Counted from the stretch's first letter, positions 28,990-40,964 are shown. The stretch: DNA of 64,000 nt from Siphonodentalium dalli (GCA_032622095.1 CP136062.1:199961887-200025886); one strand, 5' to 3'. Notes: a model not told the origin generated them from the sequence alone. Made by a program: numbers and translations.

Positions 28990-29032
28990 GAGAACTACCG
29001 GTTATTGAGTAGTTAGTATAGAAATGGTTAAT
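28990..29032. mobile_element. Type-E right terminus remnant
   Basis: TTAGTATAGAAATGGTTAAT matches the E right end only. Confidence 0.4.
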
Positions 29033-30187
29033 TTGAAACTCTCTCAATGTTCGTAACTGGACCTGGGGACATGAATAATTAACCTTTGTTTTGGGAGTCT
29101 CTAACTTTCAATTACCAACATCACTGCTCCATGAGGACTAAACAATATTTAATCTAATTTGCGCATACATAACCCCTCCCGTCCTTGGGAGAATGTTCCT
29201 ATTGGAACCACTTAAACTAAATACCCCATACACCCAGCTGGTCAAAACCTTTTGTTTTTCAGACTTGTAATAAATTAGGATAAAAATCGGTCTAAAACAA
29301 ACACTGCACAGCACTGTAATATTACTTTGAAATTTTAAATATTGGGAACACCCCACCCCATTCCCCCCACACCTAATCTAAAGAAGGTCAAAACGAATTT
29401 CAATTATCCAACTGGAGTCAACTTTACATGGGCTCCACAATTTTATTTTTATATTTGTCAGAAAGATGGAAAATACCCATATCCTAAAAAACCTACTTTA
29501 TAAACAGTAAACTGTAATTATTAGTTGAAAATTTGAAATACCAGGACAATATGTCTCCAAGTCTGAAATTTCCAAATGTTAATTCAAACACATAATTTCC
29601 AAGTGTTGAAGATTTCTACTCAAACTCATGGGTGTGGTACCAGTACATTGGTGACAATGGCAGTGATATCAAATTGAGATCTGTTCTATTTATTTTTAGA
29701 TTTGTGTTGTCCGTCTATATTTAAGCAATAACATTTGTCCAATAATCAGGATTTATTTATGTGAAAACTTTGATTAGTGTTGTATCAACATGTAACCTGT
29801 CATTTGTCAGGTCTGGCACCACCTGAATTCAACTTTTTTGAGCTATATTCAATTATGTTAGTTACTTTGGTTTGCACACAGAAGATTTTGAGTCGCTTTA
29901 AATATTGCTATATTAATCCATCAAAATGGCAGCGATGCAACCATTTTTTACTCTGAAGGTAGTATGCGTATGCACCCTCATTCTCACAATATTGATGAAA
30001 CTAAATGTGATATTGTAAAAACTGTAATTGACCTCTGATGTTGAACTTTGATCATTGAACTTCAGGTGTGCCAGCCACCTGGGTTCTATGTAATATACAG
30101 TGACACTGAATTTGAATTCCAAACCATCTTCAGATGATGATATAATATATGGAGATGAACAACTCATAGGCCAAACATTTTAGTTAT
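29033..30187. other. Unassigned intergenic stretch
   Basis: AT-rich sequence without a convincing frame, splice pattern, terminal repeats or tandem array. Confidence 0.5.
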
Positions 30188-30408
30188 TTAACCCTTTCAG
30201 TGCCAAGTCCGATTTTTGTATCAACCCATATTTGCTTGATCATTTTTTCAAATTTATTGATTATAATAATGTGATACATTGATGGAAAGAGCTGTAAGAA
30301 CAGAGCTCTTTCCATCAATGTATCACATTATTATAATCAATAAATTTGAAAAATGATCAAGCAAATATGGGTTGATACAAAAATCGGACTTGGCACTGAA
30401 AGGGTTAA
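30188..30408. mobile_element. Type-A palindromic MITE, copy 5
   Basis: TTAA both sides. Arms are very similar, with the centre GGAAAGAGCTGTAAGAACAG interrupting the palindrome. Confidence 0.85.
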
Positions 30409-30988
30409 TATGCAGCATATTGGAGCATTTATTTAAGATTAGAGCTGAAATGAAGTGAGTTAAGGCATCATGACTTCACATGACATCGAAACGACCTCCG
30501 GTGTTTGCAGGCCAAAATCCAGACAATACTATATGTCGTCTCCTGACAACTGCAACTCGCATCACAAGACTAGCGAGTCAGTTGAGAAATAGTGGCCGTA
30601 TATGAGCATGCAGACTGTAGCCAACTGTTGCCTGTCGGCTATGGTTTATAAGAGATGCGCAATAGAATGCTGCCAGGGAAATAAACACATCCTGTTAAAA
30701 ATATAGAGTTTTCCCCCTTCTATTGTTTATATTGTCATGTCAGTCATTTTCATTTCAATAGAACTGCAGGTCTCGCCTGTGAAGTGTCCCTGTGTATACA
30801 GCATGTTCACACATCATGAAACAATAATGGCTTTGGGAGAATGTGAAAATCAATGCCAAACCTGTTATATTAGCAGCCGTATCTCTCTTGTCATAAACCT
30901 GATTTTTAACATGTGGACAAGTTTCTCAGTTGATTATACTATTATAAGACTTGATGGTTTTGCTGTGTAGATGTGTGGTTTCATAGCA

Positions 30989-31110
30989 AATTTACCCTTT
31001 CTATACTAAATGGATTCTCCCAGTCAGTTAAAATGTGTATATTGGAATGGTCTATTTTTCATTTGGAGGGATGCTAAGGTGATAAAACCAGACGACGGAT
31101 AAATATTATT
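30989..31110. mobile_element. Type-E left part
   Basis: TTACCCTTTCTATACTAAAT, GGATTCTCCCAGTCAGTT and GGAGGGATGCTAAGGTGATA match the E copy at 40008. The right half is missing. Confidence 0.6.
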
Positions 31111-31156
31111 ATCATTACCTATGACAGTGGTACAATATTATAAATGATTGTTGCTG

Positions 31157-31275
31157 ATTGACAGTGACATGGTGTGACATTGATGGCTTGGAGTTTATGT
31201 TCAACTGAGTCGCAGAGTGACAAAGTTGAACATAGGCTCCAAGCTGTCAATGTCACACTACATGTATGTTACCGT
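31157..31275. repeat. Inverted repeat around TTGGAGTTTATGTTCAAC
   Basis: GACAGTGACATGGTGTGACA and TGTCACACTACATG mirror each other, with inner arms TTGGAGTTTATGTTCAACT / GTTGAACATAGGCTCCAA. Confidence 0.6.
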
Positions 31276-31319
31276 CGATCAATCACAATAATTCCTCCAC
31301 CACTAAAACTGGCAATGTC

Positions 31320-31378
31320 GTGATATAGCCTTAGTTGCTAAAGCAACAATAAACCCCAATCAATCAATCAACCACAAT
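31320..31378 (+). mobile_element. SINE/LINE-like 3' tail
   Basis: TTGCTAAAGCAACAATAAAC followed by (CAAT)n. Looks like a retroposon tail. No A/B boxes were recognised upstream. Confidence 0.35.
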
Positions 31379-32233
31379 AACATATATGTTCTGCTGACCG
31401 TCCTGGTCATTCACAGCAATTTGACATATATTCAGGAAGATTGAGCTCAGTACAAAATGTCAAAATCTCCTCCTCGTCTCTCCATAACGTCGTTCAATGT
31501 AATGATGTCATGAAAAAAGAAGTCGGGTGAGAGATGATGGAACGGTTGTTTTGGTTTCCATTATGTTGACAGCTCAAGAGGTAAACATGGGATATTTTGC
31601 GTAGCTCTCTGATCAATCAAATATACAGTTTCTTACTAGAGCTGAACATACCTATCTCCAATGTTCAATAATCAATTTGAATTTAAGTAACTTTAGGAGC
31701 TGCAACATGGATCTTTGTTTTAGGTTGTCGTTGTTGTCATTTATGTTCAAACCATATCTCTTTTGAGCAATACATGCATTTTATGTTCAGATTTCCTTGT
31801 GTACAAAATAGAATGTATATAAGAAATTTCTCTACTGGCCCTCATTACTTAAATAAATTAAGAATCGCCAAACTAAAAAATTCAGCAATTTGATTTCAAA
31901 ATTACCCAGATTATTCAATGAGAGAAGTCAGGTTTTACCAGAGTTCACAAATCTATGGCAGAATCAGGGTTACATGGAAAATTTTATCCTGGAGGTTGAT
32001 TTTAAAGGGCCTTCAAAAACTATCAACAAGTAAATGAAAAAATAAATTGACTTTGAGATTCACATGTCGAAATGATTGATATGTAAACATTACTGTTGCA
32101 GTGGAATTACCGACAAAAGTCCAATAAGATAACCAGTTATCAGATTTTTTCATGATTTTCAAGAAAAGAGTTTTTTTTTTTTTTAGAAAAATTTCATAAA
32201 AACAGAGCACTTTTCTCAGTCTAAAAGAATACA

Positions 32234-32890
32234 GGAGAAGTCGGCCCCGCGCGAAGTCGGCCCCATACGAAGACGGCCCCGCGCGAAGTCGGTCCCATTT
32301 TATAACAGAACTATTGTTTAAAATCATTATTTATTTTATGCATATGAAATATGATACTGATAATAATGACAATGACAATATAACAATAACGGCTATCTTT
32401 CGTAGCAGCTGACTTGTCGTTAAATCTCGGTCTGTGTAGGCCTACAACTTCCACAGGTTAAAAATTTGCCCATTTCCAGAAGAAACAGCTATTGAACTAC
32501 TGGCAACTGGAATGGGGGTCGAGTCGATTAGCGATGGCTTGTTAGCACACTCGAAACCAACATAATTATATAACATACAAGCTCATATATCACATATTGA
32601 GAACATATTGAGAACATCTGTTGCATTCTATGTACTTCTATAAGTGAAGTTCATTTTGTTATTACAACTAAGAAAACATTGCGGACTTCACAAGTAGCCT
32701 ACACAAACACGACACTAAATCAACCAAATTAAGTTGGGGACCTCATAATTAGCCTAAATAAACGCTACATCAATAAAATTAAGTCGATTTAATCCCTTCT
32801 AATTAATTAATGGGGCCGACTTCTCTGGGGCCCTCTTCGCGTGGGGCCCGTCTTCGTGTGGGGCCGATTTCGCGCGGGGCCGACTTCTCC
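32234..32890. mobile_element. Element with ~70-bp terminal repeats built of GAAGTCGGCCCC units
   Basis: Left end has four ~17-bp units (GAAGTCGGCCCCGCGC, GAAGTCGGCCCCATAC and so on) and the right end the complementary GGGGCCGACTTC series. The ~500-bp interior is AT-rich and non-coding. Confidence 0.7.
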
Positions 32891-33414
32891 AGATACCATC
32901 TAAAAACAGTGCATTTATTTAAGTTTATACAAAGACAATCAAAATTTATCTTAGCTCAATGTTTCTGATACTATATAGGACATGAAAAGATACATGTAAG
33001 AAACTGTCCAAAAAAATGTGGCTCACATGATTTTGTTTACAATGGCAACACATATCGGAACTGAATCTGGCTTATGTTCACAACAAAGAAATTAGTATAG
33101 ATGAAACCTTCCTATAACAAAAAACTTCTTAAACCAAACAGCATATTACTACTGAATTGCATACAAGTGAAATACTATAGATAACTGGCAAAATGTTCAT
33201 TTTTGCTGTCGTAATGTGGACCAGTATAGTTGTTGGCTAGACAGAACTAATATTATGCCTGTTATAAAGTTTATACATTAATATGTTTATGTACAGTTAT
33301 AATAAATATATATACCAATGACAAACATGCTTTGTTTCATCTCTGTCTGACATCTGGTATCACAACCCTCTCTCACTGAAGACGATTTTAAAGTAGCTAG
33401 TTGAAGGCAGAGGG

Positions 33415-35458
33415 TAAAAGTGTGCCTAAGGGCTATGCTTGGCTACCCAAAAAATGGGGTTACATCAGGGGGGGGGTCGGAAAAAAGTGCCATGACATTA
33501 GGCTGAAAAAACTTTTTTCCGGCTCTTGGGTACCCACCACCCCCCTATTTGAAGGAAAAAATATTTTTTCCAATTTAATGCGGGGTACCCACCCCCCTTT
33601 TTACCTCCAAATCTGTAATATCACACCATTTAAGCTTGATGGTCAGTATTACAGTTACCCTATTTCCATTTCTGGTTCTTCTAAGTCATTCCAGTCTTTT
33701 GTAATAACACGAAACAGGTTCTAAAAAAAAACTTGGAAAAATCCAAAATAACACACAGAATACATGTGCTGATCAGTAAATTATTGATTGTTTCTTCCCC
33801 AAATATTGTCTAAGGTAGCTCATTATACAAGTAAACAAGTATAAAAGCATTAGTGTACCTTCTTTTCATCACAGCAAGTGTAACTTTAGATGTGTCCCAT
33901 AGTATCACATGAATTTATGTCAATTATGATTTTTGAAAAAATTATTAGGGCAACACCACCTGGCAATTAACTCTCCAACAATACAGGTATTCAGCTGAAA
34001 TCCACTATGTATCACAAAACTAATTTTCATTTCCATGAGCTGAGATCTTGGGCTAGGTACTGTGCTAAGGCCAGACCCAGATCAAACACTCAGACAAATA
34101 CATGTACTGCGTGTAAATAGAAACTTGAAAATAAGACGGTCATATGCAGTCGGCAGAATAAGCTCCAAGGAGGGTGAGTTTAGTGATGCTACCCAGCATA
34201 GTGGGCTATAGCATTATGAAATTCACCATATGTGACCCTCATCTGCAGCTAGTTCTCCATGGTTGGTCGAGACCAAAATAGAATGAGGTCGTTAGAGGTT
34301 GAATGTGTTGATGCTATACCGGGTAGTATCGCCAAATTCGCCTTCTGCAGACTTCGATCATTTTGCTGATGACCAGCACATATTTAGACTTGCATATATA
34401 TTAAGTTATATTATATTTTCTCTCCCTTCTTTTCACTCATCTGTTCTGATTTTGTTTATTCCACTTAGCAGCCTTCTCCATATCTACACATTCAAGTTCT
34501 ATGTATGCTCGCCCAATCTTTTATCTGGGTCCCACCATCTCAAGATTGTTGTCTCAGTGATATGCATTGTTGCAGTCTACAGTCCCATGCCAAGTTCCGA
34601 TACAATTTTGACTGGGTTATCTGGTCTGATCAGGTATAATGAGTAAACTTAATGCTATAAATGAATAGCTTTTTTCATTTTATTTACATTAAAGTTTATT
34701 CATGTGCTACATAACTGTCCATTTTCATCTGGAACCAGTAGCCTTGGTACATGGCAATGTGATCGGATGTAAAAGGCGAATTCCTGAGATTTGGTTCGTA
34801 ATCTGGATTTCTGAGAAGCATCATGCCTATATCCACACTAACTACACCCTAAGCACTGCCCTAAGTGTCATACACACCTTAACAATGATGCTGAACACTT
34901 TGAGGCATTTATATTGAAGAAATGTTGTAAGAGGAAAAAATTGCGACCACTCAGGAAAAAAGTGACTTTTTCGCAGCTGAACCACCCACCCACCCCGGCC
35001 TAATGTATGGAAAAAAGTGGATGACCCCCCCCTGGGGTGTGTGGGTGGTCAAAGCCACCAACAAGCAATTTTTTCCGCAACTAAAAAAAAAATGTCCCCT
35101 GCTTGTTTTTTTAGTGTTTTGGCAATGAGTTGGGCTTCAAAACCACTTTGAATGAGAGAAATAATGTAATTCTAACTGGTAAACTGACTGCAGGCAGTTA
35201 TCGTGTTGTATTTTGTTGCAAATTTTGAAATCCAAGATGGCCGCTGGCAGCCATGTTTTTTTGGCCGAATGACCTCAAAATGACTCATTCCTATTTACAT
35301 GTCCATGTTAACATCCATGATAAATAGTATGCACATAAATTCATATACAGCTGTTTACAGTGAATTTCCCCCCCGCAAATCTCTGTTTTAGTGTTAAAAG
35401 GGTGGGGGTGTCAAAAAATGTGCCTGAGATTTTTTCCGACCCCCCCCCCCCCCCTGTG
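33415..35458. mobile_element. Possible ~2-kb element with GGGGTCGGAAAAAAGTG ends
   Basis: GGGGGGTCGGAAAAAAGTGC (~33473) is complementary to GTGCCTGAGATTTTTTCCGA (~35421). Inner segments at 33520-33600 and 34940-35110 also share CCACCCACC / TTTTTTCC motifs. The boundaries are approximate, and the right end abuts the TTAA of the next J element. Confidence 0.4.
34140..34350. repeat. Type-K foldback repeat, diverged copy
   Basis: GAATAAGCTCCAAGGAGGGT, GTGATGCTACCCAGCATAGT and AGAATGAGGTCGTTAGAGG resemble K. Confidence 0.45.
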
Positions 35459-35945
35459 TTAAAGGTACTCAATCCGTAAAGAGGGTCCCCATCTCAACAG
35501 ATTCCAACAACAACAATCCGATCAGAGGGTCCTATATTACTATTTCTTTGGCTTTGGGGGTAAAAAATATTTGATTCGAGTCGAGGAACCCATCAAACAA
35601 AGCTCAGAGTTATTAGATATTGATTTTTGAAATTTGTTAATTGCTCGAGATGAGTACTAATAACTGCCGTCAATTTGGTAACCTGCTCGAGATTTTACGC
35701 CAAAACTCTATTCAAACAGACAAGGATGGATAACTCTATAATCAAGTGGTAATAATAACGAAATTTTGACTGTCTTCTGGGCCAGAAAGAATTCCCGATA
35801 ATGAAAAATAATAGATTTCTAAAATCAATATCTAACAAATCTGAGCTTTGATGGGTGACTTCCTCGACTCGAATCAAATATTTTTGACCCCCGAAGCCAT
35901 TGAAATAGTAATTGAGAGGAGTTTTATCGGATTGAGTACCTTTAA
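35459..35945. mobile_element. Type-J TTAA element, copy
   Basis: TTAAAGGTACTCAATCCG and CGGATTGAGTACCTTTAA, TTAA both sides. Arms with TTTGATTCGAGTCGAGGAAC and its complement, so largely a foldback (487 bp). Confidence 0.75.
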
Positions 35946-36059
35946 CAGCTAATATTTTGGGTCCTATTGTACCTACTGGCTCAAAGTTTAGCCTTACTCG
36001 GTTACCATTTTTTCTGATTACGATGGGGTGTGGGGGAAACTCATATCCCAATCAAGTGA

Positions 36060-37560
36060 TGTCATTGTGATTGGATTTTGACTGTTCATTCATGCACAGG
36101 AGCTTGGAATTTGGTCAACACCCCTCTTTTATTGGCAGAACCACCACCCGGGACCATATCTCCTGTGATTCATGACGCCACCAGAGGTCACTGAAAGGTC
36201 ACGCGACTGCGATGAAAACGCAAATATAATAGCCTGGTATCTGATATGGGACGGTACGCCCCCGCCACAGGATTTAACTTCACCCCACTAATGTTCTTCC
36301 TTATGATGTCCCTCAACTTTTAAGCAATTTTGACACGAAAAAAAGTGGGGCGTGTACACACGAGACAAGATGGCATCCAACATGGCCGCCGTTTTTAAGA
36401 CGAGTCACTATAAGTCAGTTTGATGCAAATTATTAAGAGAAAATCTTGACAAATGTATTGTGAAGCCAATACATAGTGCTACCTTTCTAGGAATTGGAAC
36501 TCCACATCCAAGTTGGCCATCAAAATGGCCATGGAAGTGGAAAATATAACTATTTTTCACTAATATCTTCTAAATTAGTTTCTGCTGTTTGTAATTAGTT
36601 TAGATTTGCGACTTTATTTTGTATTTTTCATGTTAACCGATCATTGGAGCAATGAAATATGCCATTATTTGGGTACCAGCCCCTTCCGATCCCTCAAAAC
36701 TTTGATTTTACAGAACGCAGTATAAATTTTACCAAAAATCACCATTTGCATTATAGTCATATTACAACAAGAAATGAGCAGAACTGTGCAATGTAAGTCA
36801 GGCATACATTACTTATGACTATTTCAACTCAGTGGATCAAAATTTGTCTCTTTAGCTCAAAATGGCAGCCAAATAATGGAAAATGGTAGATATTGCCCCA
36901 GCTTGCTCTGCAATCGGTTACAAGTTGTGGTTGGTGAATAAAATCGACTAATATGCCTTCTATACATTGAATACTCACATTGATGATGCACCTTGTTTAA
37001 TTGTTATTGTAACCACTGACATTATCAGAAATATTGCATTTTTCTCTCACAAACTTGACATCAAAATCACAAAAAATTGACATTTCAGTTTGGATAACTT
37101 TTTTTTCGGGTGGCGAATATATATTCCTGTGTAATATACTGAAATACTGGTAGTACTAACCACTTTATAAATCCATCCAAACCTTATATAGCAAAATGCC
37201 ACCCCATCCCAGAAAACTAATATTTCGCTTGCTATCTGGTCGTAACGCCCCCAACACCATCCCCGACAGTCTTTTAACATTCCTGATGATCGAAGTCATC
37301 TTACTATTCGTAATTTAGTGATATCCTGATAGTACTAATCACTTCATTAATCCATCCAAACCTTATATAGCAAAATCGGTATTCGCACTTCTCCCGATCC
37401 CGAAAAACTGATATTTGTTTGCGATCTGGTTGTACGCCACCCACCCCCGCCCGAGCCTTTTAACACCGACATGGATTTGGTAAGGACTGAAAATAATCAT
37501 TCCTGATGCTCGAGATCACCTTACTCTTCGTATGTGGAGAAAATAAAGACATAATATAAT
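36060..37560. other. Intergenic region with a ~200-bp diverged tandem duplication
   Basis: Within it, 37125-37275 and 37315-37460 share GGTAGTACTAACCACTT / GATAGTACTAATCACTT, then ATCCATCCAAACCTTATATA and GCAAAAT. Otherwise no frame or element boundary was recognised. Confidence 0.45.
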
Positions 37561-37620
37561 TAGCGATTTCTATCTAATATGGTTATTCGCCACCGGGTCG
37601 TGAATAGCCAGTGCCGAGAA

Positions 37621-37722
37621 GGGCACGAAGAATACCACGTTTTCAGAGATGTGAGCTGTGAAGCCGTCAAAGCAGGACAGACCCAGATTATCGCGATGAT
37701 GACGAGCAATGGCGTAAAATAA
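37621..37722 (+). pseudogene. Saposin-B fragment, broken paralogue in inverted orientation
   Basis: The + strand reads HEEYHVFRDVSCEAVKAGQT then QIIAMMTSNGVK and a stop. The neighbouring saposin-like gene on the - strand has EEYHVFRDLCFVAVEGGQAQ then IMAMMESK at residues 88-114. The nucleotide match is high over ~90 bp and ends abruptly on both sides. Only one helical segment and one of six cysteines remain, so it is not a functional domain. An isolated exon of a spliced paralogue is the alternative, but no splice sites were seen. Confidence 0.75.
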
Positions 37723-37734
37723 CGTAAATGACTT

Positions 37735-38100
37735 ATTTTTAATCGCGATGCGCGTCGTGATTTGCCGCCCAAGAAAAATGGCAATAATTGAAATCGAATG
37801 TGGAATTTGAGTTTTGAATTTTCCATTTCTGGTTGCTGGACAGTCATTTCAATAACAACATGCACAGGAATGTTCTGGTTCATGTTGTCTGCTTCACATA
37901 CCTGTATCAATAGCATTCAAACAATTTATACAATGTCCTTGTGTAGAACAGTTATTTTGTGATTAAGAGATGGCGCCTCGTGATTTGCCGCCGAAGCCAA
38001 AATGGAATGCCATTGGAATAGAATGTCGGGAGTTCTCAATTGTGTAACTATGGTAGCCATTTTATGTTGATGGACACATGCGATGAATCCTTTAGTACCC
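37735..38100 (+). repeat. Diverged direct repeats CGTGATTTGCCGCC..AAAATGG
   Basis: 37757-37800 and 37979-38025 share CGTGATTTGCCGCC, AAAATGG and ATTGAAAT/ATTGGAAT. They lie between the saposin fragment and the intact gene, so they may mark the duplication. Confidence 0.4.
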
Positions 38101-38137
38101 AATCAAAACTGTCAATATGGAGTGTCGGATTTGAGTT

Positions 38138-38869
38138 TTATGATTTTATAGTAAAGCTCCGGCTGCCAGCTGGACACATTTCAATGTCGACACAGATGTT
38201 TACTGGGTTCAGGTTCTCTGCTGTCACATCAAATACCTTATCTGTGAATTCGGATGCCATACTCTCACACATTGCATGCATCATCCCCTTATATGGATGA
38301 CAAAAATTCCTGATCATCTCCTCAACCATTTGATCTGACACCAACTCTTCCAGGGCAATTATGACTTCGTCCAAAACAATGTGACACTTCTCACACGCTA
38401 CGTCCTGGTTGAGCTTCAAGAAAACGCGCCAATTTGACCAACTTCCGAGAAAACTACCAATGAAATCCTTTCTATCAGCTGCCGGGCACATGTCAATCAT
38501 ACCACAGGCCGAGGCCGGATCAAGCTTACTCTCCATCATTGCCATAATCTGGGCCTGCCCGCCTTCGACGGCTACAAAGCACAAATCTCTGAAAACATGG
38601 TATTCTTCGCAAATATTTTCGAAATCTCGCATTAATTTTTTCTGTGCAGATTCTTGAAGAAAGTGAGTGAACACTTTGTCCATTACTTCTGTGCACCAGT
38701 AACAGTCTGTGTAATCCCTTAGACTGGGCGACAGTCCCTTGGTGTCTGAGTTCGTCAGATCAGGCCTTCCGTTTACAAATACTTGATTCATTGCGTGCCA
38801 TCTTTCGGACGCAGTTTTGCAAATTACCGCTTGTAAAACGAATACACAAAACAGCGTTCGGACACCCAT
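38138..38869 (-). CDS. Secreted protein with two saposin-B domains
   Basis: 243 residues, single exon, TAA at 38140-38138. Start chosen at 38869 because MGVRTLFCVFVLQAVICKTA is a good signal peptide. The frame stays open upstream to 39187 but that part is low-complexity and not convincing. Two saposin-B domains each have the six-cysteine pattern: C56/C59/C87/C97/C122/C128 and C159/C162/C190/C201/C226/C232, joined by a ~30-residue linker. Family knowledge: such helical bundles bind or perturb lipids in lysosomes or outside the cell. No pore-forming activity can be claimed from sequence. Human prosaposin has four domains, so this is a shorter tandem saposin, and orthology is uncertain. Lack of introns may mean a retrocopy or a terminal exon. 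A broken inverted relative lies at 37621. Confidence 0.82.
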   Translation of the reverse strand: MGVRTLFCVFVLQAVICKTASERWHAMNQVFVNGRPDLTNSDTKGLSPSLRDYTDCYWCTEVMDKVFTHFLQESAQKKLMRDFENICEEYHVFRDLCFVAVEGGQAQIMAMMESKLDPASACGMIDMCPAADRKDFIGSFLGSWSNWRVFLKLNQDVACEKCHIVLDEVIIALEELVSDQMVEEMIRNFCHPYKGMMHAMCESMASEFTDKVFDVTAENLNPVNICVDIEMCPAGSRSFTIKS

Positions 38870-39138
38870 TCTCTTGTTTTGTAAATTATATCCTTTGCGA
38901 CGAACTTTATATTGCATGGGTGTATTTACATAATTATGTATCAGTCGAACCACGTGCGAAGATTTATTGTTAACCCACTCAGAAGTATAAACATGTGTGC
39001 GTGCATGTGCACGTACATATACGTATATATAAATGTGATCCGGATTAAACATAGAAAGATGCATATTCATAATATAGACTTTGATACACGTACAGGTACA
39101 CTTGTGGTTTTGGCAGAAGTTTGAACAACGTAGTATCA

Positions 39139-39575
39139 TTAACCCTTTACCCAACAAACGGCCAAAAACGCCCAAATAAAGCTTCAACAGCCTAAAATAT
39201 CTTCGGTCTGTCTAAATAACACCATACAAATATGGATATCATTGGAACCGGTTCATTGACCACATTGTGATGGTTACAGTTATGCCCTGTGCCAATGCAT
39301 TTCTCTTATATATGCGAGTCGACCATAGGTCGCCTCGCATATATAAGAGAATGCATTGGCCTAAAAAAATTCTTTTTTTTAACACTTTTTACCATTTTTT
39401 CTTACATTCTTTAACGATTTTATAATTTTTTCTTACATTTTTTAACAATTTTTATAATATTTTTCTACATTCTTTGACAATTTTATCATTTTTAATATGT
39501 CTTAAGCCAATGCATTCTCTTATATATGCGAGGCGACCTATTGGCACAGGGCCGTTCTGTTGGGTAAAGGGTTAA
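39139..39575. mobile_element. Type-C TTAA composite MITE, copy 3 (reverse orientation)
   Basis: TTAACCCTTTACCCAACAAA to TCTGTTGGGTAAAGGGTTAA. One complete palindrome (39291-39360) and one truncated (39507-39545). The spacer contains extra copies of TTCTTACATTCTTTAACAA-like sequence. Confidence 0.8.
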
Positions 39576-39655
39576 CTGATATCGAGATGCATTTGTTGTT
39601 AAAAAGATCGTGTCCCCTTTAATAACCACATATGGCATTTCGCCATGATCTCATT

Positions 39656-39745
39656 TTAACCCTACCATGACTGGAGCTGCCTGAAATTTTGCGAAAACTC
39701 TGTGCCAATGCATTCTCTTATATATGCGAGTCTCCCACATGGGTG
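39656..39745. mobile_element. Type-D left part
   Basis: TTAACCCTACCATGACTGGA through GTGCCAATGCATTCTCTTAT, ending in the middle of the palindrome at GAGTCTCCCACA. Confidence 0.6.
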
Positions 39746-40007
39746 TATGTGTATGAATCTGTTGCAGTGATGGCATCCACATGCAGAGGCTTGCCAAAGA
39801 GTGTCAACAATAAACAAGCCATGGAAAATGACAACAATGTCCTCAGTATACGTGTTCATTGCTCCACATGTGCATAAGCAAATTATCACTTGGTAGATTA
39901 TCCTGAAGCAACCTGAATAAAAGTGTCATTGACACTGTAGCTAAACATGGAGAGGGGATCGACCCTGTATTTTCAATTTAGCTGATGGACGCGGCTCACA
40001 GTATAAT

Positions 40008-40265
40008 TTAACCCTTTCTACAATAAATTGATTCTCCCACTCAGTTATAAACGAATATACATTGGAATAATCTATTATTCACTTGGAGGGATGCTAATGT
40101 GATAAAAGCAGACCACAGATAAATCAAAGTGCAGAAAAGTACTCTTTATTGAGGGGGTATGTTTAGATAATAATTTCAATAAACGACATATGGCCGTTTG
40201 TTGAGCTTATTATCTGAACATTTCCTATGGGATAACCAATGCTGATTTAGTATAGAAAGGGTTAA
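40008..40265. mobile_element. Type-E TTAA MITE, complete reference copy
   Basis: TTAACCCTTTCTACAATAAA to TAGTATAGAAAGGGTTAA, 258 bp, TTAA on both sides. Confidence 0.8.
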
Positions 40266-40308
40266 CATTGGTCGTTTTTTAGTTTACATTCAGCGGTGTT
40301 TAGTTTCC

Positions 40309-40774
40309 TTAAAGGTACTCAATTCGATCAGGCCCTCATAAATTACTATTTCTTTGGCGTCGGGATAAAGAATAATTGATTCGAGTCGAGGAACCTACCT
40401 ATACACGCTCAGAGTGATCAGATATAAATTTTTGAAGTTTTGTTATTTCTATTTTTCTGGCCCAGAAACACACCGTCAAAAGGATGGTCTCAGTCAAAAT
40501 TGCGTTATTAATACACTTGATTTTAGAGTTATCCACCTTCGTCTGTTTGAATAAGGGCTTCTGTGGAAATTATTAGTACACATCTCGAGAAATTTACAAA
40601 CTTAGGGGCAATTATTAGTACACATCTCGAGAAAATTACAAAATTTCAAAAATCAATATCTAATAACTCTGAGCTTTGATGGGTGGGTTCCTCGACTCGA
40701 ATCAAATATTTTTTACCCCCCAAAGCCAAAGAAATAGTAATATAGGACCCTCTGATCGGATTGAGTACCTTTAA
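40309..40774. mobile_element. Type-J TTAA element, copy
   Basis: TTAAAGGTACTCAATTCG to GATTGAGTACCTTTAA, foldback arms as in the 35459 copy, with a tandem GTACACATCTCGAGAAA near the centre. Confidence 0.75.
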
Positions 40775-40964
40775 TTTCCATCACTATGTGACATTTGGCA
40801 CCGCACAGGCTCAATGAATAGTAATTGGACAACTATTGATTTGTTAATATGAATAATTATTGGCGGCAAATTGAACTAGAGGTGTGACTGTCCCAATGGG
40901 ACTAATGATACACACCCCTCACATGCCAGTGAACATTAAGTTAAAATAATAATATAACAGATTC

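Noticed and set aside
33401-33724. 107-residue ORF
   Set aside because: Passes through G and C homopolymers and the arm of a putative element. No protein features.
38870-39187. N-terminal extension of the saposin-like frame by 106 codons
   Set aside because: Low-complexity, Tyr/Val/His-rich translation of ACGTATAT repeats, whereas the internal Met at 38869 begins a good signal peptide.
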